From Struthidea cinerea (taxonomy: Eukaryota; Chordata; Aves; Passeriformes; Corcoracidae): a stretch of 64,000 nucleotides of DNA. This document shows, one piece after another, positions 23,657 to 36,693 of the stretch. The stretch covers positions 169,206 to 233,205 of the forward strand of contig VZTI01002805.1 of the NCBI GenBank assembly GCA_013397865.1. The letters are read 5' to 3'. A program made the translations under genes and the position numbers. The notes under the pieces were generated by a model. That model was given only the letters and a program-made list of their open reading frames with translations. It was not told the DNA's origin and searched no databases. Position 1 is the stretch's first letter. The number at the start of each line of letters is the position of its first letter.

Positions 23657-24544
23657 TGTTGTGGTTTAAAACCAGCTGGGAATTAAACTCCAAATTAGCC
23701 TCCCTCTGGTGAGAGAGGAACATAGGCAGAGACTGTGGGCTGAGATAACAATTTACTGAAAACAAATAGCACGAAACGAACAGAAACAGCACATTAATAA
23801 CAAAAGTATACAAAAGAGAGAGTGATTTACACAAAAATGTGCTCACCACCCTGACCCAGTTCCACATGGCTGCTGAGACAAAGACAAGTCGTTGGACATT
23901 ACGACTGCTGGCACCACTTGGCCTCCTGCTACAAAGGAGAAAATGGCAGACATAACTGCAGCCCTGCAGTGACAAACTCCCCTTCCCTGAGCCAATGGAA
24001 AGCAATGATGGACAAACCCCCTCAAGCCGGATCGTCTGCATCGCTCCACTCCACCATGGCTCCTCATGGCACCTGCGGTAAACGCACACTGCGGGGTTTG
24101 GCACTATTTGGCTGGGCTGGGCTCAGCTCGACTCCGTTCTACTCGGCTGTGTTCATCACCTGGACTTGCATTATCTCACAGAAAAGAGGAACAAAATGGT
24201 GCTGCTTCTGCTGTGAGGTGGCTGCTCCCCCTGAAGCCATGTCCCCAGCAATGATTGTGTGGTACAGAATAGCAAGCTGGTCACGCTCACACAGCTCTGG
24301 GCTCCACCTCCTCTCAGCAATCATGAGAAAACTAGGGCAATGTATCAGCAGGAAACCCATCATAGAGATGATGGAAAGTAGGGAAATGGGGAATGCTTTA
24401 GAGATTGGCAAGACACATCCAAAAATGAGTGCTACTTCTTCTGGGGCTTTTATTTTGGCTTGGTTTACAGCTTATTTCTTATTTTAGAGCTTTTAATTTA
24501 AAAGACTAAACCTAACTCTGGCTCTCTTCTCCAGATGCAGGACA
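23657..24544 (-). mobile_element. ERVL-like solo LTR, minus orientation
   Basis: The plus strand begins TGTTGTGGTTTAAAACC, the reverse complement of the end of the widespread avian ERVL-type LTR, and finishes GCAGGACA, the complement of its TGTCCTG start. The target duplication is taaa at 23653-23656 and 24545-24548 (possibly 5 bp). Internal landmarks include 'gggctgagataacaattta' (the reverse of the R-region 'TTATCTCAGCCCA') and 'gtgctcaccaccctga'. Length is 888 bp. Open frames within it, such as a 189-codon plus-strand frame (23918-24487) and a 150-codon minus-strand frame, have no retroviral or host homology that I can see and are probably incidental. Confidence 0.82.
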
Positions 24545-24548
24545 TAAA

Positions 24549-27500
24549 TGAAATTATTACCTGTAAATCCTCTTCACTTAATTAACTTCATGACTGAAAA
24601 AATGCCTCAGGCTGCAGATGTTCCTGCTAAAGCAACATACACATAGTAGACAAGCTTACAACACAGTCATGGTCTCAAGTCTCCTTAAGCAATAGCAGTG
24701 CAAGGTGTTATTTAAAACAAGGGTGGGTGGCACTTTCATATAATATTGAGTTAGACTCCATGCTCAAACTCTCCTTTTCATATTGAAGTCATTCTTTAAC
24801 AGGAAAAAGATTCAAAGTTACGAAAAAAAGAGTCATGCAGCTACAGGGAAAGGATGTTTTACTAGCAATCAGCCAGGCCCTTGACTATACAGACCTAGAG
24901 TGGAAAATCCAACAGAGAGCAAATTCCTCTTATTTAACAAGCACCAGTATGTCATTCCAGATGGCAGGCCAGACACATTGCTGGATTAATGAGAGCAGAA
25001 TAGAATGAACAGTATAAATCTGAAGCCTAAAAAGCCTAAATCTGTATAATTCCTAAACACATAAACAGGACAGTTTTTAGGCCTCTGTATGGATATCTCT
25101 AAACCAAGTAAGAAGAGGATTACGAGAATGCAATATACAAGTCCCTAAAGGCATTTGTTCTTAAACAGTTTACTGCTTTACTGCTATACACAGTAGGACT
25201 CCAGGATACTGTAGTTAACAGTGTTAACTATGACAGGAGAACTAGTACCAAGCAATGCTAAAACAATTCCTTCAGGGTTTTAGAAGACTGAGATTCAGAC
25301 TTACAAAATAAGCTCTTTTAAAAATATTTAAAGCAGTTTGGGTTTTTCCTTTTTTTTTTTTTGCATGTCAGGCTACAGCTAGTCTAAGAAAGCTAGGCAA
25401 AGATCCTATTGTCTTTATTTGCTATTATCCATCAGGAAGTCCTCTTTACAGGGGAAGATTACAGTTCATAACAAATCTACATAAGAGATTACTGCATCTT
25501 TCATAGTTTATTCGCCCATTCTCAGAGGGAGGAAATCAGCCTGATAGTGGGCATTACAGGTAGTGCTAAGCAGCTGTCCAGAAACTGTTAATTTCTAGGA
25601 GTAAGTCCTGCAGATAGTGTTTATTTCTAAATATGAAACAATTACATTGTTTTGGAGGTTTTCCAGTTATATCTCCCAAGACATACAGAAAGCACTGATA
25701 CACAAAAAAAAAATACAGGGGCAAAACCCCTATGGATTTAAATAGAGATCTATTCCCATGTACCAAGACAGAAAAAAATTGAAGTTCTTCTTGAAAGGAT
25801 TACTAAATCAGAGGGCCACCATGTCTTAATTCTCTAATACCTTGATTTGATTTCATAGGTCCCATTCTTTCATGATTTGGGCACAAAAAGCTCTGTTCTT
25901 CAAATGTGTTTCTCCAGTTTCCACACAATTGTTTATTACTATTTACACAGGAAAGTGTATTGAATGGAAACTCACTTATGATTGAGTTAACAGAGTAAAT
26001 CTGAGGGAGAGATAGATTTGAATGCTTTACTTTCTTCTCGTTTTTTGTAAGATGTATTTGAATCAGGCAATTGTGTCCATCATATCATGCTTTCTAATCT
26101 ATACTTCTTCTGTGCCCCCAACACAGAATTCGGATTTCTGCCAATAGTTAGAAGTTAATATTCCCCCTCCTTGTTTCCATCTCAAACACCTTTTAGTAAA
26201 AGTCACTACTCTTGCCATTTTGTAAGTGAGGACGCGTGGTCCCCTTTGCATCAGTGAGACTTTTTGCTGCCCTGCGGGCTCTACACATCATAAATACAGA
26301 TGATGAAATATTCTGCATCTTAGTTAAAGCACAGTGGCCAAAAGCGAGGTACCTCTTCTCTTTAAGGTTCAACAAAATATAAATAACTTATGAGAGAATT
26401 TCATCCATGAGTACAGGACCAATGTATAAACCTCTTGGACTTTCAGGCACTCATGGTAAGTTGCACCATTTGAAAAGAAGGGTGTGATTTTTTAAAAGCT
26501 CATACCAACAACCATGTCATAATTAAATTTATGTCATAATTAAAATGTTCAATTTAGTTGAAAGCCACCTATATCACATATAACTTCTCCTGTTTAGACT
26601 CACACTTATTTCAGTGACAAATCAGCCTCAACACTATCTCCATAGATAAGGAAGCATGTATTGGACTCCTTAATGTCCAACACTTTGCACCAGAACTATG
26701 AAGATGTTGCCTCACTTAACACAACATAATTATCATGAAGTGGAAATCAATTAACAAAGATATTCCTTTTATTTGTCTTTCTCTTCCCTCCAGCTCTTGT
26801 CATTCAAATCTAATGTATTCCAAATGTTTAAGGTAGAAAAACACACAAAAGCCATACAGTTCACATGTGTCTCTTTCACCACAGACAGACAATTGTCTTA
26901 ATTCTGTTTTCCTTATGGATAAGATTTAGGGAAGCTTCCACGTAATGAAAGCTGTTTGCATTTCCTGAATGCTGAGTATCTGCTTTACACGAGACAGTGG
27001 CTAAGAAAGATTTTGTTATTTTAAAATATTTACTAGAACAGATGCTAGGCCAGCTGGAGACTTAGCCATTCTGGAGAACCTATGAACTCTCTAATGTAAC
27101 ACCCTAAAGTTGCAGTACCTTATATTTGTTATTAATTTCATTTAAACATAAGACCAATGAGAACTATACTTCATGACACTCTTAAGGATATGTTGTCTAT
27201 AATTCTGATACTTCAATTTAATTCAAAACAGGAAATAGTTTCCATTCAATCCATCTCTCCAATATCACAACCACATTCCTGGTCTGCTTTAAAGTATTTT
27301 ATAGGATATAAAAACTGTTTATACTAGACATTTGCCAACTAGTAAGGCTAAAGTTCATTCCAAATGACTTCATAACTTCATATTCATTGACAGTCTATAC
27401 CAATACTTTTGTAAGTAATTTAATTACTATTTAATTACTATTGAGCTGTAATTAAAAACTTTCTTTCCCTTTCCCTGAAAAATACTTATTTGCTACATAA

Positions 27501-29702
27501 TTTGGGCCAGACTCATACAAACTTGAGGGTTTCAGTGGGAAAAAAAAACAACAAAAGCAACAAACAGTGTTTTGACATAAATTTTTTGGCTTTCAAATAA
27601 CAAGATAGAGTGGAAAAAAAAAAAAAACACAATTAATACATCAGAGAGCTCTGCCAGGCTTTTATAGCAATACAGGATTTTTCAGCTATAAAGAAACATA
27701 TTGAATCTTCAAAGCACAGCCCATTCTTCACTGCTTCAGTTGTCTTCTTTTGTTTACAAGTCCCTGCCATCCTTCTCTGTGAATTGAATGCTAAACTGTC
27801 TCTGGAGAGAGGTTATATTGCTTACAGAATGCCTCAGCAGATGGTGCTTCCTGTTGCAACAGAAGGCTGTGATTACACCTGAACTCTTCAAGAACTCTAT
27901 CTCACACAGAAAAACAAGATAAATGGAAGTCTTACAGCTCTATCCTTTTCCTCCTCTGTTCTCTCACCTTCAGAAAAAAAAAAAAAATATAAAATCTAGA
28001 TTTGGAAACTGCTAACAGTTTACCACAATAGTTTGCCCCAACCTCCATTTCAGACATTTGATCACTCCATACCTTGTTATAGCACTGCTTATTATAGTTC
28101 TAAAATGAAGAAACATCCACCACAAAGAGTCCATAAACACAAAATGAAGCACCACGAACACCACTGGATTCAAAAGTTCAATGGTCTGTAGCAGTTTGAT
28201 ACCAAATGTGAAATGGACCCTTTTACAGAAGATCCATGAATTCTTTGCAGGAAAACATTAATCCCATCTATTCCCTTGATCTATTACTTTCTGTAAAAGG
28301 TAAAGCTAATTTTAGGACCATATAGCTTAAAACCAAGAACCATAGCAGCATAATAGGAAGTTAAATAATGTATGTATTCTCTTAATAATTAGCAGATAAA
28401 TAATTACCATTGAAAGGCAGCCATCGAAATAAAGAGTTCCTGTAAATTACTTTCCACTGTCTCTATATCCCAAATACTGTTCTGCATGGTTTCTACAGAC
28501 AGCCTGCATAGCTCATATGAACAAGGCAGGACAGAAAAGGGTCAATACTATTCTCTGCATGTATTAGTCATGTAAATTAGTCTTTTATCTGGCAGAGAAA
28601 TGTCCTTGCCTGTAGTGTGACTGCATTGGGCTCTGCCTACCTCTACCATTGTTATTTTGAGCTTTGATTATCTTCAAGCCTTCAGCCCTCAAGTAGCTTC
28701 AAATCAAAACTAATGCTCAGTTTGTTTGTAGAGTTCTAGGTGGCCAGGGACCTCTCAGGACCTTGCAAAACAGAAATAGATGAGAATATCTAATAATATC
28801 TAACAAATAAATTTTGTTATCCAGGTCCTTTTCTTAAAGGAGTATACGGATCTGCCCACATCTTAGTGTCTAAGAAGCTGAAGTGCCACTGAAGCTGGAT
28901 AGGCTGCATTCGTCTGCGTTTTTGTAGCCACATGACAATATTTCCACCGTAAGTGGATCCCCATCACAGAAGACCTGTCCTCCTACCCCCTCCCTGACTG
29001 AACTAGAGAGAAAATTAAATTTGTACCTAGACTGAACTAAATAGAAAATTAAACTTATATCTGGGTTCTGCAACTTTTATCAATATCACCTTCTATATAG
29101 ATGATTCATCAATTTCATTGTAAATGTTAGCAGAATTAAGTCTTTGGTGTTTTCAGTGAAATTTCAAAAGTCTCACTGTACAAAGCCATTTACAAAAGTT
29201 ACTAGTTAAAAAAGTGCCTTCATAATCTTACAGGTTTCAACACTTAGTAATTTCTTACAATCTTTTTTTATGGGCATGTTTTCCCCAAGAAGTAGGTTCT
29301 GGCAGATCTGAATAGCATCAGGCAATGACCAATTTCTTTAAATAGGAAAAAAAACCCCTCACCTTATCAGGAGAGTGTCAGTAAAAAAATTCTCTTCTTG
29401 CCTTTCCTTGCATTCTCAGAATACATCTATACATTGCAACAGAGAGCAATGTGACTGTAGCCAGCTAATTGTATTACTGCAATGGTTCACACCAGTTTAC
29501 CAGGCTCTAACCAGACCTATCCCTGCCATCCTGTTTCCAATGTGTCTTTCTACTTGCCTCTGCATCCATGTTCCCTCACACTTCTCTCTGTAGGTGCACT
29601 CTCTCCCCTTTCTCCCCACCAGCACAGCCCAAGGGAGAAGAGTGTTCTCAGGCCCTTGTGTTCATTGCAACATTTCTTACTAACTCAAGTGTCTGGATGG
29701 TG
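24549..29702. other. AT-rich unique DNA, no gene recognised
   Basis: About 5.1 kb contain no recognised gene or transposon. Low-complexity A-rich tracts occur near 27540 and 27615. Small tandem duplications are seen at 26515-26545 (TGTCATAATTAAA twice), 27418-27443 and 28996-29063. Confidence 0.5.
28996..29063. repeat. 34-bp tandem duplication, two copies
   Basis: The units at 28996-29029 and 29030-29063 both begin GACTGAACTA and share the AGAAAATTAAA core. They differ at several positions, so the duplication is not recent. Confidence 0.8.
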
Positions 29703-29708
29703 CATCCC

Positions 29709-30368
29709 CGATCCGCCGGCCGGGGCTGTCCGCCTCAGGGGCTCCGTCGGACCCCCATGAAGGTTGGCCAGTGACCTCGCCTGAAGGCTCAAGGTTTGGA
29801 GCGCTGGGAGGCTGAGCGCCGCAAAGAGGGCAGTCACTGCCGGGGAAGCAGGCCAGACAGCTGGTGTGCGCTCCCTCCTGAGCTGGCGGAGTGGCTGGCA
29901 GTGTCCTTCCCTGAGAAGCCCACGGGAGTAAAAGAACCACGAGGAGGAGGAAATCCTTCGGTGACCAGGACAAGGTTTATGGGGTGTCCGGATCAAGAGG
30001 AATCGTCCCGAAGGGCTATGCGGGCGCAGTTTTAAGGAAGGGGAAAAGGGGAGGAGAATACAGTGGGAACCAATGAGATAGGGCGAAAGGCAAGGGTCCA
30101 GGGTACAAGTAGCTAATGGGGATTGAACTGGGGAGGAGAAATTGGACAACAACCAATAAGGGGTATAGAAACCGGGATCATTCTGGAAAATGAGGTAGGT
30201 CTGAGACTCCAGGGGAGGGGGTTTTAAACTTAGGAACTGCCCATGGAACCACCCTCGGACTCCGACTCATCTGCCCACTGAAGGGCATGTAGAGGAGTGA
30301 CAGGAGGTGGTCTGCATAAGGAGCAGGAGGATGCCCAGCAGATGGATGCCCTGGGGGACATCCCAACA
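29709..30368 (-). mobile_element. Betaretrovirus-like solo LTR, minus orientation
   Basis: The element is flanked by an exact 6-bp target duplication, catccc at 29703-29708 and 30369-30374. On the minus strand it begins TGTTGGGATGTCCCCC; its far end reads ATCG where CA is expected, explained by one T-to-C change at 29709 on the plus strand. The minus strand has three CCAAT-type boxes (plus-strand ccaat near 30070 and 30150, attgg near 30140), a weak TTAAAA TATA-like motif (plus-strand near 30030) and a CATAAA poly(A)-type signal (near 29970). It is GC-rich compared with the neighbourhood, the usual mark of a relatively young LTR. No internal sequence remains. The 155-codon minus-strand open frame (29685-30152) lies within it and is not credible as a gene. 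Confidence 0.88.
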
Positions 30369-30374
30369 CATCCC

Positions 30375-33300
30375 TTCTTATGACTAACAAATAAAAACAA
30401 TTGATGTGTACTGACTGCTCATTTAAGAATTAGGATGGCGCTCAGTCATTACTTAGTAGGAGCCTACTAGGTATTCTAACAAGAGGCCTCAAAAGATGAC
30501 GTGGGGAAATAAGAAGAACTCAGTTCAAATAACATTTTATTTTAAAAACAGTATCAATTCCAGCTTTAGTTGACTCGATTAACTTATTTTAGATGTCAGT
30601 GTTGATATAGATCTGCCTAGGCATATGAGTACTTAAGCATGATGGGCAAGTGTAGGAACTGAAACGCTATTTTTGTTAGAACACAAAAATGAGAAAGTCA
30701 GTCGCAAAGATTAGTTCAAGAATCTCCATAGGCTGTGAAGCACTTTTAAACACATGAGAAGAGATAGCAACATTTTCACCCACAGTAATGATGCAGAGGT
30801 CAAAACCTGGTGGTCATCTCAGATTCCTTCACTTCTTTCTCCTGTACATCTATAACAATGGCAAATCTTGTAACCTCTCATCTACGATGTTTGAAAAACC
30901 TCTCCACCATTCTCCCATTGTGGTGGAATAAAACCTAAAAAACAAAAAAAAACCCCTCACTTCATCTTCTTCTCTCATTAATAAGATAATATATTGCACA
31001 ATTATGTATATATCTTACCTCATGTAATTTACATCCTTCTATACTTCCTGCACTCCCCCTCATTCTTTATGTATGTTCATCTGCTCATATATCATTTCAT
31101 CTTCCTCATATTTGCCTCCTGTTTTCCTACAGTTACTCATCTCTTGGTGCCAGTTAAGTAATTTCATCTCTCAGATCTCTCTTGACTCTTAGAAAAAAGC
31201 TCTGTCCCTAAGCTATCTATTCAGGTAAGCATCTATATTAAATTTTCTATTAAAAAAAAACAAACAAACAAGCCAATAACAAAAAAACCAAAAGCAGAAG
31301 CCTACATCTTAGGTAACGAGAGTAAAAGAACAAATAGACAAAAAAAATTAAAAACTTCTTAGTCATTGTAAGGTATATCTTTACAGTTCTTCTTGGCTGA
31401 TGAAAATAAATGGTTCCCTGACTACAGAAGGTGGAATTGTTGCCTATTTTTAATGGAGGAGGTAAGCCTGGAACTCAGGCGCATTAAAAAAAGCTCTGTC
31501 TCCTCAGCCATTAATGCCAATGCATAATTAGCACAGTTAAAGTTGCAGAAAAGTAGCCAGGACAGCCAGCCAAAACTCTACCCCTAGGGAAATAATATAT
31601 TTTCATCCTGGTGTCCATGTATAGCCACAACTTGCTTACCTTGCATATCAGAGAAACCCATTTCCTTCTTTCCTCTTAGACTAGTTCAGAAATCTCCTCT
31701 AGTATTTAAAGTTCTCTATTATTTAATTTCACACATTTTTCTTAATGCTATGAAGAATAATGATTCCTGTGGCTTTCTCTGTCTTCTGGACAAAAGTTTG
31801 AGCCCTGAACCCCATCCCAAGAACAGTACTATTTCTACTGTCATCATCAGCTCTTTTTCTGAATGGACTTTTTTTGCTTTTTATGGCAGAACTCTCTGTT
31901 TCTCAGAAAATCAGCATAAATCTTTCCATATTCATATGAACATCTTAATATTAATGTTCTGTGGGATCTCTAAAGGGCAATAATTCCTTGTGTACTTTTG
32001 TGAGGTGCTTCATGAAACAGTGAATTATCCCAGATACTACCAAAACATTTCAAAACTTACCACATTCCATTATTCATGGCTTTTGGTTTGGAATGAGTGT
32101 TAGGAGGATAATAATGGACTAAGCAGCTGCTGAAGCCACAGACCTTAGTGGTGTTATATGGAAAGAGCAATGCGTTCAAACAATAAACCTCACTTACTGG
32201 ATACACGCAAAGATGGATCACTAGTTCTCTCTAAAGAAGTTTCAAAGCACTTTTTTAGAGGTAGTCAAAAAGAGGTCTCATAAATTTTGCATTCCAACAG
32301 TACTAGAAATAACATATTTTGCTGAACCTTCAAATATCACCACATCAGCTGCTGTTCATCCTGTTCCTCATCTGAGGAGTAATTATGTGACACCTATTAA
32401 CGAAGTAGGCAAGACCTCTACATCCTCATCCTCACACCTATCTTTTCATGTAGGTTGACACTTTAGATACTCTTCTTAGACAGGATAGTGAAGGGAAAAA
32501 AGGCAGATGTGTTTTCATTGGAATTACACAAATATTACTGAGAAACTGGTTAAATGGAGTTTACATAAAATTGACAGAAAGTCAGTGGTAGAGTACAAAT
32601 CTGAATCCGAAGCTTACTAATATCATTAGATAAATGTTCTTAGTTTCAAATCTCCTTTCCAATGCAAAGTTGGTTTTTACCATTGACTTTACTGGAACAT
32701 GGCACACAATCATCAGGAAAGAAATGAGTCAGCCTTCAATATCAGACACATCGAGAGAGTTGTGTTTCTCTACATTGTAAATATCACCAGGTTTTCAGAT
32801 TTAAAATTTAGTATTGTATGTAGTTCAGCATAAATGCTAACCAGACGGAAGATGACGACATAAAAAGACCTCCACAAATCTAAGATCTCCCTTCTTACTC
32901 CATCCAAATCTTCTGAAGGGTTTTTGGTATCAGCTATTGTCAGGAAGGTCCACTGTCGATATCTGAATGCAATCACATATTCTGCTTCTCCACAGGACAT
33001 CACCAAAAGAGATAATCAAGATTCTTATCAAATTTCATAGCATGTTTACCAGGCTGCAGTGGTGATTATTAAGAAAAAAAAGTCTCATGCAAGAAAATTT
33101 CAGGCTGTTTCCAGTTCAAGTTGATTTAAACCACTGAAGTTCACAAGAAAAATTCTAATATGAAATAGTAATGTTTTGCATTTTGTTTCCCTCCAATCAA
33201 TGGTTGAGAAATCAATGCATACTAAGAATAAAATGTAGTTTACAAGAGAATACATATATTAATGGTAGAAAATTTGATAAAATATCAATGATTTTTAACT

Positions 33301-36167
33301 TTAATTTGGTTTTAAAGTCCTTCCTGAGACACGTACATGCAACTGTGACCCATGTTGGCAAAAAGTACATGTCCTTACACCATCTTTAAGAGTTTCTATC
33401 TTCTCAGCTAACTTTATTACTACTCTGAAGAAACAAACTCATCTAACAGAATTCAAGTGTTGAAACAAAGGAACGGAGGTCTTAGGGAGTTCTCAGTTTG
33501 AGAAATGACAGGCTCAATAATCATTGTTATTTTCTCTATGTAATATGAAATTTAATCATTGAGATATAGGAGATCCAGAAGAAAGAATAAGCTAAGATTT
33601 TCAGAGTGATGTTCCATCTTTTTTTCCAATTGTCTTGTTAGACAATCAAATTTGAGTCAATGAATATACGGTTATTAATTTTAAATACAGAGCAATTTCT
33701 GAGTGGAATCCTGAGCTATATTTTGTAATATGAACTTACATTTATTGGAAAGCTTAATGAATGTTGGAATAAAATCATGTTATCTGATCTATTTTATACT
33801 TAAAATGTATGTAATTTTTTTTTTTGCATGGTCAGTGAAGGCAACTCTGAATGTGTTCACCAATTAGCAACTGACCTGCAAACAAATTCTTTGGCTTGGC
33901 TAATTAACAATTACTGTTCAGTAATCTCCTAAAATATTATATTTCCTAGATACCAACCAATATATTTGCATTTGACCAAAGCTGCCAGGTAGCATCTCTC
34001 AACTAATCTCAAATAAAGTAACTTTCTTTCCAAAGACTTGTGCTGGATGTTGTCCTTTTGATGAAACCCTTCAGAGTTGCATTGACAGAAACCCTTTTTG
34101 CATTGACAGAAATCATGTTTTCTTTAGCTTTTGACAGATGTAGGCACATAAAGTAAAAATAATTCAAAAAATATGTTCTATCAAACATGGCAACACTACT
34201 TGTATGGAGATACAATCATGTCCAGAAATTCTTGTCCTTCCACTGGATGCAGGGGTCCGAAAGCGCAGAAGGACACCACAGTAATTTTGTAACATTCCTG
34301 AATAAATGTCATGGTTCCTTCATGAGATTGTTAACAATATGTAAAGAGCTTTTCCCTCTTTTTTTCTCAATGCACTGCTAGGCATCATAGGAACTCTTTG
34401 GGAAAGAATCACTAATCCAACCACACAGGATCTTTTCAAAGCTCTCCCCTCTCTACCAGCACCGAGACTGACACCTGGTGCCGAGGCTGAGGATGCTGCT
34501 CAGCTCCTAGTCAAAACACCCATCCAAATTAACACTGATTTCCAATAAAATGTATTGATTTAACAACATTGAAAGACTCCTATCCCTTTTAGCCACCAAT
34601 TTGCAAACATATTCTAATTGTCATTCAAATCTGTTAAAAGAGTAGCAAGCTTATGGACCATGATTTCAGCCTTTTTCATCCCTTAACAGTTAGAGTTGCT
34701 GGATCATTAATATCAATAATGAGCTAGAACAGCAATTAGTGTCTAAGTGAAATATGCCACAAATTACTGATTTATCGTTATGTTTGTCAGTAAAAATATA
34801 CTATGGCATAGCAGAGTAAGCAATTATATCATTCCAGAGACTGCAAAACTACAAGTTTTTCCTAGAAGGTCTGAGAAAATTAATCAGTAATGCTGTCATT
34901 TTATTGCCAAACAATTTGTGTGAAAGACACAGCATATAGTACAACAGGAAAATCCATCAATTTTTAAAAACTGCAAACTCTTAAGTGCTGCCTGTTAATG
35001 AGTTGTTTGCTAGCTTGTCTGACCTATTGCCTTCTTCCTCAGATGTTTCTCCTCTCACCAGTTTTAAACTCTGTATCTTCATTCTGTTCTTGGACTAGAT
35101 TTCAGACACTTTCTCTTACTAAACTGGCTCAGACGAAAACTGCTACACTGCTTAACTACCCCATTCTTCTTTCTTTTGTGCCTATTTTTCAAAATCTGTG
35201 GAAGAGCAAGGTCCTAAATGTTTGATACTCATATACCATTTATGCGTTTTCTAATGAAGTCATTGCAATACTGATCTCAGAGATGTCCTGCTTGTAGTGT
35301 ATAAAAAGTGTTTCTAATCCCATCTCATATAGATACCATTTCTACCATTCCATCTTCTCCAACATTGCACTGCAGCAGGAAGAATCATGCTAATCTGGGG
35401 TTTTTAAGAGTATGTCATTGGCTACTTCAGCTGAGTTTTAACATGAGTTTCTGAATTAACCACTTGACCTAACTGTTTTAGGATACAGAAAATTCATCTC
35501 AGTTTTGTATAATTGGAGGCAATTTTTTTTAATATACTCACATATGTTTAAAAGTATAAAGTATTCTAAATGTCTAGTATTATATAAAGACTATAAATAG
35601 CAAAACACCAATAAAACAACAGCAAAGAAAACCAACAACAACAGCAAAAGCAATGGGAAACATCCGTTTCCTTGAATAATTTGCCAGCAAAGAAGGACCA
35701 GAATTTGTGGATGATAATCAGCAAAATACAAGGTAGCCAAATTGGGACAAACTCTCTCTAGTTAGTAATTGTAAGTCAGCAATATGTTTATATAAAAGTT
35801 TGCATCAGATATTTAATCAGAGTGATTCCTAATGCTCAGCTGTTTGGCTTTATTTATGCTGCAGATTGCCTGCTACTCAAGTCAGATTCTTTCCCATATT
35901 TCTTTAGCATTTTCCAAGAGTTCCCTGGGAAGATGCCTGCAGTAGCTTATGACTCTAACAATCTAAAAAGAAAATACAAACTTGCCTGTTCTAATAAAAG
36001 TGACACTCAAATATGAGCAGTGAAGAAAAAGTCAATAAAAACTTCTGTGTGGATAAGCCCCATGTTTGGAGTTATGGTTTATCTGCAGTCTCACTGTGAC
36101 CAGTGTCCCAAATTAATTTTTACACCACATAGTTGCAATTTCACAAGATGTTTGGGAGAATGGACTT
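30375..36167. other. AT-rich unique DNA, no gene recognised
   Basis: About 5.8 kb show no recognisable gene or transposon. A-rich low-complexity runs lie near 30940 and 31253-31295. Short open frames (31750-31983, 33171-33389, 34998-35225) have no recognisable domain. Confidence 0.5.
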
Positions 36168-36173
36168 GTCATA

Positions 36174-36687
36174 TGCTTCAGGTGCCGTTCAGGCCGGCTC
36201 GGTGTACTGGCACCTAGCACTCTCTGCCTGCCCAGGAGGAGGCTAGATGGGGACTGATCACGGCACGGGAGGACGAGCGAATCCCCGGTCGGGTGCACCT
36301 CGACCACCGATGGCTACAGTGCGCAAACGAGACAGGAAAAAGGCGGAGGGGCTCTCCGTGGGGGAAAGGGTTTGTTGAATGTGGTAGAAACCACAGAGCA
36401 ATCCGCCAGCCATGTGGTGTGGGGTCTGTTTTGTACCCCGACAACACGGGCGTGGAAAACATACAGTAACCAATAGAATGTTAACCAGGGGGTGTTACAA
36501 AGGCAGGGAGAAGGAATTACAGCAAATGGGGTAAGGAGTAGGTGGGGGGAACTGAAGCCAATGGTAAGGCACGAATCACAGCTTCTGGGGTGTTCCCTGT
36601 AATTTCAGGGGTTCTGAGATGCAGGAGCCTCAAACCAGAGGACTTTCCAGTCGCCTTGGTTCTGCTGATGATGGCTCACTGCCAACA
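36174..36687 (-). mobile_element. Betaretrovirus-like solo LTR, minus orientation
   Basis: The plus strand starts TGCTTCAGG and ends GCCAACA, so the minus strand starts TGTTGGCAG and ends GAAGCA. The 6-bp target duplication is gtcata (36168-36173) and gtcatg (36688-36693), with one mismatch. CCAAT-type boxes are present (plus-strand ccaat at about 36470 and 36560). The GC-rich, CpG-containing segment at 36180-36300 is the U5 side in minus orientation. The TGTTGG start resembles the LTR at 29709-30368, but the rest differs, so they are probably related families and not the same one. Confidence 0.87.
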
Positions 36688-36693
36688 GTCATG

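Noticed and set aside
23918..24487. 189-codon plus-strand open frame
   Set aside because: It lies wholly inside an ERVL-like LTR delimited by TG...CA ends and a target duplication. Its composition is that of the LTR and no family motif is seen.
29685..30152. 155-codon minus-strand open frame
   Set aside because: Nearly all of it is within the LTR at 29709-30368. GC-rich LTRs often stay open by chance.
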